64,000 nt of DNA from Desulfonatronovibrio hydrogenovorans DSM 9292 (GTDB taxonomy: Bacteria; Desulfobacterota; Desulfovibrionia; Desulfovibrionales; Desulfonatronovibrionaceae), in the NCBI RefSeq assembly GCF_000686525.1, contig NZ_JMKT01000008.1, positions 124,001-188,000 on the forward strand. The letters run 5' to 3'. Under the pieces are notes generated by a model. The model saw only the letters and a program-made list of their open reading frames with translations. It did not search any database and was not told the DNA's origin. The position numbers and the translations under genes were made by a program. This document shows, piece by piece, positions 1 to 7,697 of the stretch. Numbering within the stretch: the stretch's first letter is position 1; every line of letters starts with the position of its first letter.

Positions 1-1
1 A

Positions 2-1573
2 TCACCAGCCACTGCAGTTCAGATCGGAGACCCCATCACCCAGCGCAAGATGTACGACTTCATCATCCGGGCCAGGAATCTGGGTCTGTACAATGCCATA
101 ACCGACAACGGGGCCGGCGGACTGTCCTCATCAGTGGGAGAAATGGCTGAAGACAGCGGCGGGTGCGACCTGGACCTGAGCCTGGCTCCTCTCAAGTATG
201 ACGGCCTCAATCCCTGGGAAATACTCCTGTCCGAGGCCCAGGAGCGGATGACCCTTGCTGTTCCGCCGGAAAACAGAGACCGGTTTTTAAGCCTGGCCAG
301 GGAGATGGATGTGGAGGCCACAGTGCTGGGCCGGTTTACTTCAGATAAAATGTTCCGGGTTTTTTACGGTAAAAAACCAGTGGGCTGCCTGGAAATGGAC
401 TTTCTGCATAACGGGCTTTCCAGAATGGAACTGGAAGCCGTCTGGACCCGGCCCGAGTTTCCAGATCCTCCGGTGGAGTCAGGAGAGCGGGATGGAGCTG
501 AGCTGCTCAAGACAATGCTGTCCAGGCTCAATATCTGTTCCCGGGAATATATTATCAGGCAGTATGACCATGAGGTCCAGGGCGGAAGCGCTGTCAAGCC
601 CCTGGTGGGTGTGGCCAGCGACGGACCCGGAGATGCGGCTGTTGTCCGTCCGGACCTTGGCAAGGACAGGGGTCTGGTCATATCCAACGGGATATGTCCC
701 AGGTTCAGCGACTTTGACGCCTACTGGATGATGGCCAATGCCATTGATGAGGCTGTCCGGAATAACGTGGCTGCTGGCGGAGATATCAGACACATGGCCG
801 GGGTGGACAATTTCTGCTGGTGCGACCCGGTCCATTCACCCAGAAATCCTGATGGAAGATACAAGCTGGCCCAGCTGGTCCGGGCCAACCAGGCCCTGGC
901 CCACTTCTGCCGGGCCTACGGGGTGCCCTGTATTTCCGGGAAGGACTCCATGAAAAATGACTACGTTTTTGGAGAGATCAAGATCTCCATCCCGCCCACG
1001 GTCCTGTATTCTGTGATCAGTGTCATTGAAGATGTCAACAGGTGCGTGACATCGGATTTCAAGTTCCCGGAAGAGGACATCTTTATCCTGGGCCTGACCG
1101 GCAGGGAGCTGGGCGGAAGCGAGTATTATTCAGAACTGGGGATCAAGGCCGGAGAGGTGCCCCAGGTGGACGCTGTTTCAGCCCGGAAAAGATATCTTGC
1201 CCTGAATCTGGCCATGGAAAAAGGCCTGGTCACAGCCTGCCACGACCTTTCCGACGGCGGCCTGGGGGTTGCCCTGGCTGAAATGGCCATTGGAGGCCGG
1301 ATCGGGGCAGAGGTTGACCTGTCCAGGGTGCCGGCGGTCCCGGGCATGGCCTGGACAGAGATCCTTTTCAGTGAGTCAGCCAGCCGGCTCCTGGTTACGC
1401 TGAGACCGGAATGCCGGCAAGCCTTTGAAGCCCTTTTTCAAGGGGAGCATATGGCCTGGATAGGCAGGACCACTGCCCTGCCTGAACTGGTGATGGCCGA
1501 GGACGGCCGGACCCTGTTCAAAGCCCCGGTCACCGACCTGGTCCAGGCCTGGAAAAAGACCCTTGACTGGTAG
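2..1573 (+). CDS. purL: Phosphoribosylformylglycinamidine synthase, C-terminal part (cut by window start)
   Basis: PurL makes formylglycinamidine ribonucleotide from FGAR, ATP and glutamine-derived ammonia, the fourth step of purine synthesis, in the cytoplasm. The reading frame is open from base 2, so the 5' part lies outside the window and 523 residues are visible. The frame begins inside a conserved GDPITQRKM stretch. It then covers a linker region and the second AIR-synthase-like ATP-binding half, with motifs such as ISGKDSMKND and HDLSDGGLGVALAEM. Recognition rests on these PurL-type motifs. Whether this is a stand-alone PurL or a longer form with a glutaminase domain cannot be seen here. 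A hairpin follows the stop codon. Confidence 0.9.
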   Translation, partial: SPATAVQIGDPITQRKMYDFIIRARNLGLYNAITDNGAGGLSSSVGEMAEDSGGCDLDLSLAPLKYDGLNPWEILLSEAQERMTLAVPPENRDRFLSLAREMDVEATVLGRFTSDKMFRVFYGKKPVGCLEMDFLHNGLSRMELEAVWTRPEFPDPPVESGERDGAELLKTMLSRLNICSREYIIRQYDHEVQGGSAVKPLVGVASDGPGDAAVVRPDLGKDRGLVISNGICPRFSDFDAYWMMANAIDEAVRNNVAAGGDIRHMAGVDNFCWCDPVHSPRNPDGRYKLAQLVRANQALAHFCRAYGVPCISGKDSMKNDYVFGEIKISIPPTVLYSVISVIEDVNRCVTSDFKFPEEDIFILGLTGRELGGSEYYSELGIKAGEVPQVDAVSARKRYLALNLAMEKGLVTACHDLSDGGLGVALAEMAIGGRIGAEVDLSRVPAVPGMAWTEILFSESASRLLVTLRPECRQAFEALFQGEHMAWIGRTTALPELVMAEDGRTLFKAPVTDLVQAWKKTLDW

Positions 1574-1599
1574 AGACCCTTTGGATGCGGGCCTTCCGG

Positions 1600-1624
1600 C
1601 CGGGCAGAATCTTGTTCTGCCCGG
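1600..1624 (+). terminator. Possible purL terminator hairpin
   Basis: There is a perfect 10-bp inverted repeat, ccgggcagaa and ttctgcccgg, with a 5-nt loop, 27 bases after the purL stop. No T-run follows directly; a T-rich stretch begins about 20 bases later, so intrinsic termination is only plausible. Confidence 0.4.
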
Positions 1625-1730
1625 TAATCTGAAAAATATGCTTGTTATTTTATCTGGTACTGTGTTAGCCAATCTTTAAAAAGCGGGCAGGAGGGCATTC
1701 TGCATCCACCAAGAAACCGGAGGTACACAG

Positions 1731-1976
1731 ATGGGTCAGGTCAAGATCGACGCGCAGAGCAAGAGCATTTCCATTCCCCAGTGGCTGTTTTTCAGCAAAA
1801 AAATTCCCTTGACCCAGATAAGGGAAAAAACCGAGCGCATTGAATCTTCAGGTGGCGGAAAGGTATTCAGGATGACCCTGAGCGGTGACTTCGGAAGTCA
1901 GGAAATCAGCTTTGATAATTATGAGAGCTACGCCACCTTTATTTATGAATATCAGAAGGCCATGCTTGGCGCCTGA
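1731..1976 (+). CDS. Small conserved-looking hypothetical protein (81 aa)
   Basis: This 81-residue soluble protein has no signal peptide or membrane segment. The start is supported by an accggaggt ribosome site 8 bases upstream. The sequence alternates charged and beta-forming stretches (KIDAQSKSISIP, VFRMTLSGDF, QEISFDNYESY), suggesting a small beta-rich fold. I do not recognise a family. It stands alone between purL and a convergent gene, and its stop lies 14 bases from that gene's stop. Coding is supported by the strong ribosome site and protein-like composition only. Confidence 0.65.
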   Translation: MGQVKIDAQSKSISIPQWLFFSKKIPLTQIREKTERIESSGGGKVFRMTLSGDFGSQEISFDNYESYATFIYEYQKAMLGA

Positions 1977-1990
1977 TAATGCCGTTTATT

Positions 1991-3016
1991 TCAGCCCGGA
2001 CGGATATTTTTGAGGAGCATGCTGTTCAGTTCGATCCGGGCCAGGGCTTCTATTTCATCGCACAGAGCCACTGCCTGTTCCAGAGTCGGACCCCAGCAGG
2101 TCAGACCGTGGGCGTGCATCAGGATGCATGAGTGGCTTTTTGCTTTCAGTCCTGCTGCCTCAGCCAGCTCCCTGCTTCCCGGGACAAGCCCAGGAATATA
2201 TGAGAGCTGCTTTCTGATCGCCTCTGCCTCAAACAGTTGAGCATTTTCCAGGGGGATATGTCCAAAAAGTCCGTCGAGACAAAGCAGGTCCGGGGGATGG
2301 GTGTGGGCTATGGCCCGGGCCTGGGGCTGCTGCCTGTAAATTTCCAGATGCATCAGGGCCTCGGAAGAGGGCTGGCCATTGCCTGCAACCTGCTGTCCAG
2401 TGGACAGGTCCAGGATGCACAGATGGTCAATGGACAGAAACCCTTTGGCGCTGCCGGAACTGGTGATCAGGACCATATCCTGCTTTTTCAGGCTGAGGTT
2501 TCCGTTGAGTCCATTGAGAAGACCCTTGGAGCAGGCCCTGGCCGAGGCATTGAGCAGAGATTTTATTTCCTGATCTGAAAAGTATTTCTTCACCGGGTGA
2601 AAGTGATCTTTTGATCTCAGAACTGGTTTGATGTCCAGCACCGGGGTCTGGTCCACTACTTCCAGGGGATGGACCAGGAGATTTTTGTCTTCCATCTCCA
2701 AAAGCCGGACCTGGTGCAGACCAATGGGATTGGGTCTGTTGGGGCTGCGGGTGGCAAAGACGCCGTGTACAGGCAGTTGAGGATCATTTCTGGGCCTGCA
2801 TTTCAGGGTTTCCCGGTCAGCCCGGTCCAGCCAGGTCAGGATAATAAGGTCCATGCCCGGGGTCAGCTTTTCAAGACCCTGGGAATAGTCGGGCAGAATC
2901 CGGATCCGGACCGGCGGACACTGTTCATCGCCCTGAAATGGGCATTCCTGGATGTTTTTAAAGGACGAGTCTGCATATCCAATGGTTTTAAGGTGGAACT
3001 GGTTGATTTTTTTCAT
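1991..3016 (-). CDS. trmO: TrmO-like tRNA methyltransferase fused to a class II aldolase/adducin domain
   Basis: The N-terminal ~135 residues match the TrmO (YaeB, UPF0066) family, which methylates N6 of t6A37 in tRNA using SAM; the diagnostic SPNRPNPIG motif is at residues 91-99. Residues ~150-341 form a class II aldolase/adducin domain. Its zinc-site pattern is visible: SSE with E219, HTH with H238 and H240, and HAHG with H301 and H303. That family acts on sugar phosphates such as fuculose- or methylthioribulose-phosphate. The ATG at 3016 is preferred over one 12 bases upstream because gagga sits 5 bases before it. TrmO is usually a single-domain protein, so the fusion is unusual. The aldolase substrate cannot be told. 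Confidence 0.85.
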   Translation of the reverse strand: MKKINQFHLKTIGYADSSFKNIQECPFQGDEQCPPVRIRILPDYSQGLEKLTPGMDLIILTWLDRADRETLKCRPRNDPQLPVHGVFATRSPNRPNPIGLHQVRLLEMEDKNLLVHPLEVVDQTPVLDIKPVLRSKDHFHPVKKYFSDQEIKSLLNASARACSKGLLNGLNGNLSLKKQDMVLITSSGSAKGFLSIDHLCILDLSTGQQVAGNGQPSSEALMHLEIYRQQPQARAIAHTHPPDLLCLDGLFGHIPLENAQLFEAEAIRKQLSYIPGLVPGSRELAEAAGLKAKSHSCILMHAHGLTCWGPTLEQAVALCDEIEALARIELNSMLLKNIRPG

Positions 3017-3216
3017 TTGATTCCTCATAATTCAATAAGACAGACCATCAGGCCGGGCCGAACAGGTTTCTGGGGCAGAATGATCAGGCTGAAGGCCTGG
3101 ACGCCCTGAAATCTGACTGGGTCCAGGATGCTCTTTTCCCAGGCTCGTTTATTATTAAGGGGCCAGACAGTTTAACTGCCGTTGAAAAAAAATAAACATA
3201 TGACCAAGGTGTTGTC

Positions 3217-4452
3217 ATGGCCATGGAAGATGTCCAGGATCAGGCAGTAGGCCGGATTCTGGCTGAAGACATTGTCACTCCCAATGGAAGGCTTATTCTC
3301 CCCCAGGGCACAGTTCTTTCAGGAAATCATATCTCTTATCTGAAAAAATGGGGGATATCCAGAATAAATCTGGAGCGACTGCCCGGCCCTAAGGAGTATG
3401 GCCACGGGATCAGGGCCATGCTGGAGGAAGCCGCCGAAGGCCTGCTTTCCCCAATGTACGCCTGTAATGACTACCAGAATCCCATGGTCCGGGCAACCTA
3501 TCATGCCGGTCTGGGGCGCATGGTGGAACGGGCTGTGTCCGGATGGAACATCCCCAGGAAGGGGGTCAGCCTGCCGGTCAATGACGGCCGTTTCCAGGAC
3601 CTGTTTTTCATGGGCGAATTCACCCTGGATGACGTGATCAGCCATGAAGTGGAGCTGGCTTCTTTTCCGGACATCTATTTCAAGGTCAATGAAGCCATTA
3701 ATTCTTCAAAAAGTGATGCAGATTACCTGGCCAGGATCATCAGCAGTGATGTGAGCCTTTGCGCCAAGCTGCTCAAGCTGGTTAACAGTCCGTTTTACGG
3801 ACTCAGCACCAGGGTTGACTCTGTATCAAGAGCCATAGCCCTTCTGGGGGCAGATGAGCTGTCCACCCTGGCCCTGGGCATTTCAGCCATCAGCGCCTTT
3901 CAGGACATCCCTGAAGAGCTCATTGACATGAAGAGCTTCTGGACTCATTCGGTGGCAGTGGGCATTCTGGCCCGGCACCTGGGCGGAGAAATCCCGGGGC
4001 TGTCCGGGGAAAGGCTGTTTGTGGGCGGCTTGCTGCACGACATGGGCCGGCTGGTGCTTTTCAAGAAGCTGCCGGCTGCATCCACTGAAGCCCTGATTTA
4101 TTCCCAGACCAACCTGCTGCCCATGGTGGAGGCTGAGCGGGATATTTTTGGTTTTGATCATGCCATGGCCGGCCTGATGCTGGCCAGGGCCTGGAATCTG
4201 CCGGAATTTCTCCAGGACCAGATCGGTGGACATCATGATTCAGGGGACCTGACTTCTCTGGAAGCAGCCATTACCCACCTGGCTGACTTTCTGGCCATCG
4301 GGCTGGTCTTTGCAGACAAAGGCTCGCTGATCCTGCCTCCTCTGAATGACTCGGCTCTTAAGCTGACCGGGCTCACTCCGGAAGGTCTGGAAAAAATCCT
4401 GCCTGACGTGGAAAGGGAATTTAACGAGATTGTTGGAATTTTTTTCGGATAA
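3217..4452 (+). CDS. HDOD-domain signalling protein
   Basis: The central region (about residues 145-345) is an HDOD domain, a non-enzymatic relative of HD phosphohydrolases found in bacterial signalling proteins. Visible signs are INSSKSDADYLARIISSDVS, LVNSPFYG, SRAIALLGADEL and the HD-like GGLLHDMGRL. The N-terminal ~60 residues (GRILAEDIVTPNGRLILPQG) resemble the beta-rich segment that precedes HD-GYP and HDOD domains in other proteins. No receiver or GGDEF domain is present, so the input signal is unknown. The start could be the ATG at 3217 or the one at 3223. The protein is cytoplasmic, and the gene is monocistronic by spacing. Confidence 0.85.
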   Translation: MAMEDVQDQAVGRILAEDIVTPNGRLILPQGTVLSGNHISYLKKWGISRINLERLPGPKEYGHGIRAMLEEAAEGLLSPMYACNDYQNPMVRATYHAGLGRMVERAVSGWNIPRKGVSLPVNDGRFQDLFFMGEFTLDDVISHEVELASFPDIYFKVNEAINSSKSDADYLARIISSDVSLCAKLLKLVNSPFYGLSTRVDSVSRAIALLGADELSTLALGISAISAFQDIPEELIDMKSFWTHSVAVGILARHLGGEIPGLSGERLFVGGLLHDMGRLVLFKKLPAASTEALIYSQTNLLPMVEAERDIFGFDHAMAGLMLARAWNLPEFLQDQIGGHHDSGDLTSLEAAITHLADFLAIGLVFADKGSLILPPLNDSALKLTGLTPEGLEKILPDVEREFNEIVGIFFG

Positions 4453-4453
4453 A

Positions 4454-4486
4454 AGGCCCCATCCGGAAGAAATCCGGACAGGGCCT
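4454..4486 (-). terminator. Terminator hairpin between convergent genes
   Basis: Nested inverted repeats (aggccc with gggcct, and tccgg with ccgga) form a long stem just after the HDOD stop. Read on the minus strand, the stem is followed by TTTTA and later by seven A residues. It therefore best fits a terminator for the minus-strand gene that ends at 4492. Confidence 0.6.
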
Positions 4487-4491
4487 GGAGA

Positions 4492-4833
4492 TTAATGGGC
4501 GCTGAGGCGGCGGGTCCGTTTCTTGAGACTGTGAATTTTTTTGCGCAGGGCCTGCCGGGCTGATTTTTCCTCCTGGGGCAGTTCAAGTTTTTTGGCCTGA
4601 AGTTCTTTGATCTTTTTCTTCAGGCTGCTGATCTGTTCCTGGTAGGCTTTTTTGGCTGAACCTTCTTCATCAGTGATTCCCAGAACCTCCTTGATGGCAG
4701 CCACAAGGGATTCCTTGTCCATTCCGGATGCGCCGGTGATCTGGGGGATCTTGTCCATGGCCAGCTGACGCAGTTCCTTGGCGGTCATCCTGTCCAAGGG
4801 CTTTTTCAGTTCAAGGTTGATTTCATCACTCAT
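4492..4833 (-). CDS. Small Rho_N-domain protein with basic coiled-coil tail
   Basis: Residues ~12-52 (DRMTAKELRQLAMDKIPQIT and on to VAAIKEVLG) resemble the small helical Rho_N/SAP-like domain at the start of transcription terminator Rho. The remainder (residues ~60-113) is a lysine/arginine-rich heptad-like helix, probably a coiled coil or nucleic-acid-binding tail. There is no Rho ATPase domain. At 113 residues it is probably a complete small protein. The start has an aaggagg site 6 bases upstream. A nucleic-acid-binding role is inferred; the exact function is unknown. Confidence 0.75.
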   Translation of the reverse strand: MSDEINLELKKPLDRMTAKELRQLAMDKIPQITGASGMDKESLVAAIKEVLGITDEEGSAKKAYQEQISSLKKKIKELQAKKLELPQEEKSARQALRKKIHSLKKRTRRLSAH

Positions 4834-4863
4834 TGTATCCTCCTTAAAAAAATCAATTTTGAA

Positions 4864-5331
4864 TCATTTTTCTTCAGTCTGGTCAGGTCCTTCCGGCTTG
4901 AAAAACCGGACATACCTGGCATAGCACCTGGCTACAGGAGATTCCGGGTCCATCTTTTCTCCGAGGCTGCCCAGGCGTTGAGGGGTCCTGACCTGCAATG
5001 CACCTTCTGGTCTGGAAATGAGCTTTCGGTCCAGAGGGGTCCTGCCCTTTAACAGTTCCACGCGTACCTTGTCAAAAAAATCAGATCCACAAAATGAATT
5101 GACCAGCTGGACAATGTGGTCGGACTGAAAGGTTATCTCCTGGATGACAATACTGTCCTGTGCGCCCAGGATCAAGGTCCTGTCCTTGCGCCCGATGGGC
5201 TTGACCAGACTGGCTGCTTCAGGTCCGACTATTTTTTCCCAGCTCCGGCAGATGCCGGTGAACAGATATCTGGAACCGTCCGGGTCCAGCCTGTCCAGCC
5301 ATGTGCCTAGGGCTTTGTGCACGGGCTTCAT
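4864..5331 (-). CDS. DUF721 / DciA-like protein
   Basis: This 155-residue cytoplasmic protein has the DUF721 pattern. SWEKIVGPEAASLVKPIG (about residues 30-47) is followed by a strand rich in hydrophobics (RTLILGAQDSIVIQEI) and a helix-strand unit ending near FFDKVRVEL. DUF721 proteins include DciA, which loads the replicative helicase DnaB in bacteria lacking DnaC. Whether this copy has that role is inference from family alone. The C-terminal ~50 residues are less conserved. The gene lies 30 bases upstream of the Rho_N gene on the same strand and may be transcribed with it. Confidence 0.7.
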   Translation of the reverse strand: MKPVHKALGTWLDRLDPDGSRYLFTGICRSWEKIVGPEAASLVKPIGRKDRTLILGAQDSIVIQEITFQSDHIVQLVNSFCGSDFFDKVRVELLKGRTPLDRKLISRPEGALQVRTPQRLGSLGEKMDPESPVARCYARYVRFFKPEGPDQTEEK

Positions 5332-5397
5332 GAACAGCAGTCTAAATCAGGGCCGGACGTCTGACAAGATGTTTCAGGGATGAGAATCCTGTTCTGT

Positions 5398-5877
5398 TCA
5401 GATTCCCAGGATACTGATTTCAATCTTCCTGGTCCTGGGCTTGACATCGTGATTAATGGCCACCACCTGCTGCCAGGTACCGAGCACGCATTTTCTGCTG
5501 CGGATCTGGATGGAAACTGACGGACCCAGAAGGGCTGCCTGGACATGGCTGTGACCGTTGCCGTCGTGCCAGGCTTTTTCATGTTCGTATTCCCTGTCCG
5601 GTAAAGCCAGTTCGTTTACGGCCCGGGTCAGGTCTGCAATGACCCCGGGTTCGTACTCAATGCAGGTCAAAGAGCCGGTGGAACCTGTGCAGGTGGCATG
5701 CAGAACGCCTGAGACAATGTCTGATTTCCGGACAAGGTCCTGAAGCTGGCCGGTGATGTCAGTAATGTCCACACCGGTTCTGGAGGAGACCTGGATCTGG
5801 CCGGTGATGTCAGTAATGTCCACACCGGTTCTGGAGGAGACCTGGATCTGGCCGGTGAAAAGTCTTAGGGCTGACAT
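5398..5877 (-). CDS. yjbQ: YjbQ/UPF0047 family protein with an internal N-terminal duplication
   Basis: The C-terminal two thirds match the YjbQ (UPF0047) family, reported to have thiamine-phosphate-synthase-like activity. Visible are GSLTCIEYEPGV, the metal-binding EHEKAWHDGNGHSH region and LGTWQQVV. Family members are usually about 130-140 residues; this one has 159. The extra 17 residues come from an exact repeat of GQIQVSSRTGVDITDIT, encoded by a perfect 51-bp tandem duplication. The duplication keeps the frame. A gaggt-type ribosome site precedes the ATG at 5877. The repeated unit falls on the first beta strand and helix, so folding or activity may be affected. Confidence 0.85.
   Translation of the reverse strand: MSALRLFTGQIQVSSRTGVDITDITGQIQVSSRTGVDITDITGQLQDLVRKSDIVSGVLHATCTGSTGSLTCIEYEPGVIADLTRAVNELALPDREYEHEKAWHDGNGHSHVQAALLGPSVSIQIRSRKCVLGTWQQVVAINHDVKPRTRKIEISILGI
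5746..5847. repeat. Perfect 51-bp tandem duplication inside yjbQ
   Basis: Bases 5746-5796 and 5797-5847 are identical, followed by 11 more matching bases from 5848. No substitution separates the copies, which indicates a very recent event, or possibly an assembly artefact. The unit is a multiple of three and keeps the coding frame open. Confidence 0.95.
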
Positions 5878-6029
5878 ATCAAACCTCTTTTTGGCTCAGA
5901 ATACCCCGGGAAGCCGGAAATGTCCAAGTCAGTTCCAGGCAGGACGGTTTTGAGGAAAAGGCCTGGCCGGTGCAGTATTCAGAGTGTGATGGCTGTGTCT
6001 GCTGCGCAGATTTCAGACTTTCTGAAAAT

Positions 6030-6113
6030 GTATTATCAAGGTGGTTTCAAAAAACAAGCTTGATCTAAATTGTTTTTTCTGTTCAATATTCACATGAATC
6101 AAAAAAACTATAT
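6030..6113 (+). pseudogene. Short remnant resembling the 3' end of the island methyltransferase gene
   Basis: Within the 403-base gap between yjbQ and the DUF2177 gene, this stretch aligns with the 3' end of the intact methyltransferase gene near 15595-15670. It aligns even better with the remnant at 25045-25120: both read nearly identically over tcaaaaaaca, gcttgatct, tttttctg and ttcaca. Stops occur in the corresponding frame, so it is not coding. The rest of the gap (5878-6029 and 6114-6280) shows nothing I can name. Homology is judged by eye. Confidence 0.5.
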
Positions 6114-6280
6114 CTGCACGGGTCCTGTCTGACATTTTGAAGCCTGGGACCGGCTGAGCATTTGATTTGGCTGACAGCAATGAGGCTCGGGCCTGCTGTT
6201 TCCGGAGACAATCTTGTTGACGGTTTCAGGCCCAGGATCAGGAATAATTGAGCGTTTACCCACGGTTCATGGAGGAGCTA

Positions 6281-6682
6281 ATGTTTTTCTATATTAAGCT
6301 TTACCTCATGGCAGTGCCTGTTTTCTTCCTGGTGGACATGGTCTGGCTGGGGGTAATCGCCAGAAATTTCTACCAAAAAAATCTAGGTTTTATCTTGAGC
6401 CCGGAAGTAAACTGGACTGCAGCAGTTGTCTTTTATCTAATTTACATAGTCGGGATTATCTTTTTTGCGGTGGTCCCGGCCCTGGAAAAGGACTCCCTGG
6501 CCAGGGCCATTGTCTGGGGCGGCCTTTTCGGTTTCTTTACCTATGCCACTTATGAACTGACCAGCATGTCCCTGATAAAGGGCTGGCCCTTGAAGGTCGT
6601 GATTGTTGATGTGGCCTGGGGTTTTTTTCTGTGCGCTACGGTCGCAGGTCTGACCTTCAAAGCGGCTAAGTGGATAAGCTAG
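6281..6682 (+). CDS. DUF2177 family membrane protein
   Basis: This 133-residue inner-membrane protein has about four predicted transmembrane segments. It matches DUF2177 by its start (KLYLMAVPVFFLVDMVWLGV), then FYQKNLGFIL and the later GGLFGFFTYATYELTSM. The function of the family is not known. The ATG at 6281 is chosen because ggaggag lies 3 bases upstream and family members begin here; an upstream in-frame TTG would add 11 residues without a ribosome site. It is monocistronic, with no obvious terminator. Confidence 0.85.
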   Translation: MFFYIKLYLMAVPVFFLVDMVWLGVIARNFYQKNLGFILSPEVNWTAAVVFYLIYIVGIIFFAVVPALEKDSLARAIVWGGLFGFFTYATYELTSMSLIKGWPLKVVIVDVAWGFFLCATVAGLTFKAAKWIS

Positions 6683-6851
6683 CCTTGCTGACCGGACTTC
6701 CAAGGTCACTTGTCTTCAGAGCTGAATCGACAACTTCCTGCCCCTGCTCAGGGACCAGCCCCCTTGCCATGAGCCCCAGGATATCCATTGTCGTAGAAAT
6801 AATAAGAAAAATACGATAGTTATCATCAAGGGTCGAGACATTGATGGAATC

Positions 6852-7643
6852 ATGAAAAATGTCACCGTCAGTCGCAGAGGTAAGCACTGGTATATTTCTG
6901 TTCAGGTGGAACAGGAAATCCCAGATCCAATACCAACACAAAAGCCAAGTGTGGGTATTGATATGGGCGTAGCCAGATTTTGCACTCTGTCAGACGGTTC
7001 ATTCTACACACCCCTTAATTCATTTAAAAGGCTGTCCAAGAAACTTGCCAGATTGCAGAGGGGCTTAGCTCGAAAAGTCAAATTTTCAGAGAACTGGAAG
7101 AAAACCAAAGCCAGAATAACGAAGTTGCATGAGAAAATTGCTGATGTTCGCAGGGACTATCTGCACAAGCTGTCACGACTGATAGCCGACAAGTATGGGC
7201 TGGTGGTAGTTGAGGATTTGAGAGTCAGCAATATGAGTGCTTCATCCAGGGGTACACTTGAGAGACCTGGTAGAAATGTCAAAGCCAAGTCAGGTCTTAA
7301 CAGGTCTATTCTGGATCAGGGCTGGAGTGAGTTTTTCAGACATCTTGAGTACAAGCTTTCATGGCTTGGTGGCTGGCTGGAAAAAGTGAATCCGAGGAAC
7401 ACTTCAAGAACCTGCCCTGTATGCGGTCATACAGACAAGGAGAACCGCAGGAGTCAGAGCAGATTCAGGTGTGTAAAGTGTCTGTTTGAAGGCAATGCTG
7501 ACTACGTGGCAGCCATAAACATTCATACCGCAGGGCATGCGGGAATCAACGCCTGTGGAGATGGACGGCCATCGTTGAAGCAGGAACTACCGGGAAATAG
7601 TGATACAGTACCGACCTTTTTTCCTGTCACGCCAACGGCGTGA
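6852..7643 (+). pseudogene. tnpB: 5'-truncated TnpB (IS200/IS605 OrfB) gene
   Basis: TnpB proteins are RNA-guided nucleases of IS200/IS605 elements and are usually about 370-400 residues. Here only ~263 residues remain from an ATG; the frame runs upstream with TnpB-like residues (GRDIDGIMKNVTV) to about 6801, but the N-terminal ~110 residues are missing. All RuvC acidic residues remain: D37 in GIDMGV, E121 in VVVEDL and D217 in GNADYVAAINI. The zinc-finger cysteines (C188, C191, C207, C210) also remain. No TnpA transposase gene or left end is visible. The loss of the N-terminal recognition region predicts an inactive nuclease. Confidence 0.85.
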
Positions 7644-7654
7644 TTAAAAGGGAA

Positions 7655-7676
7655 TCCTCTTCCTTCAGGGAGAGGA
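7655..7676 (+). ncRNA. Right-end hairpin of the TnpB element (probable 3' scaffold of its guide RNA)
   Basis: A 9-bp stem (one G-T pair) closes a TTCA loop just after the tnpB stop and is followed by ggatgtcaat. Such hairpins with the ggatgtcaa end are typical of IS200/IS605 right ends, where the omega RNA scaffold finishes and the guide begins. It may also act as a terminator between tnpB and the convergent UbiA gene. The guide would lie just after about 7685. Confidence 0.55.
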
Positions 7677-7697
7677 GGATGTCAATAACTTGTTGTC

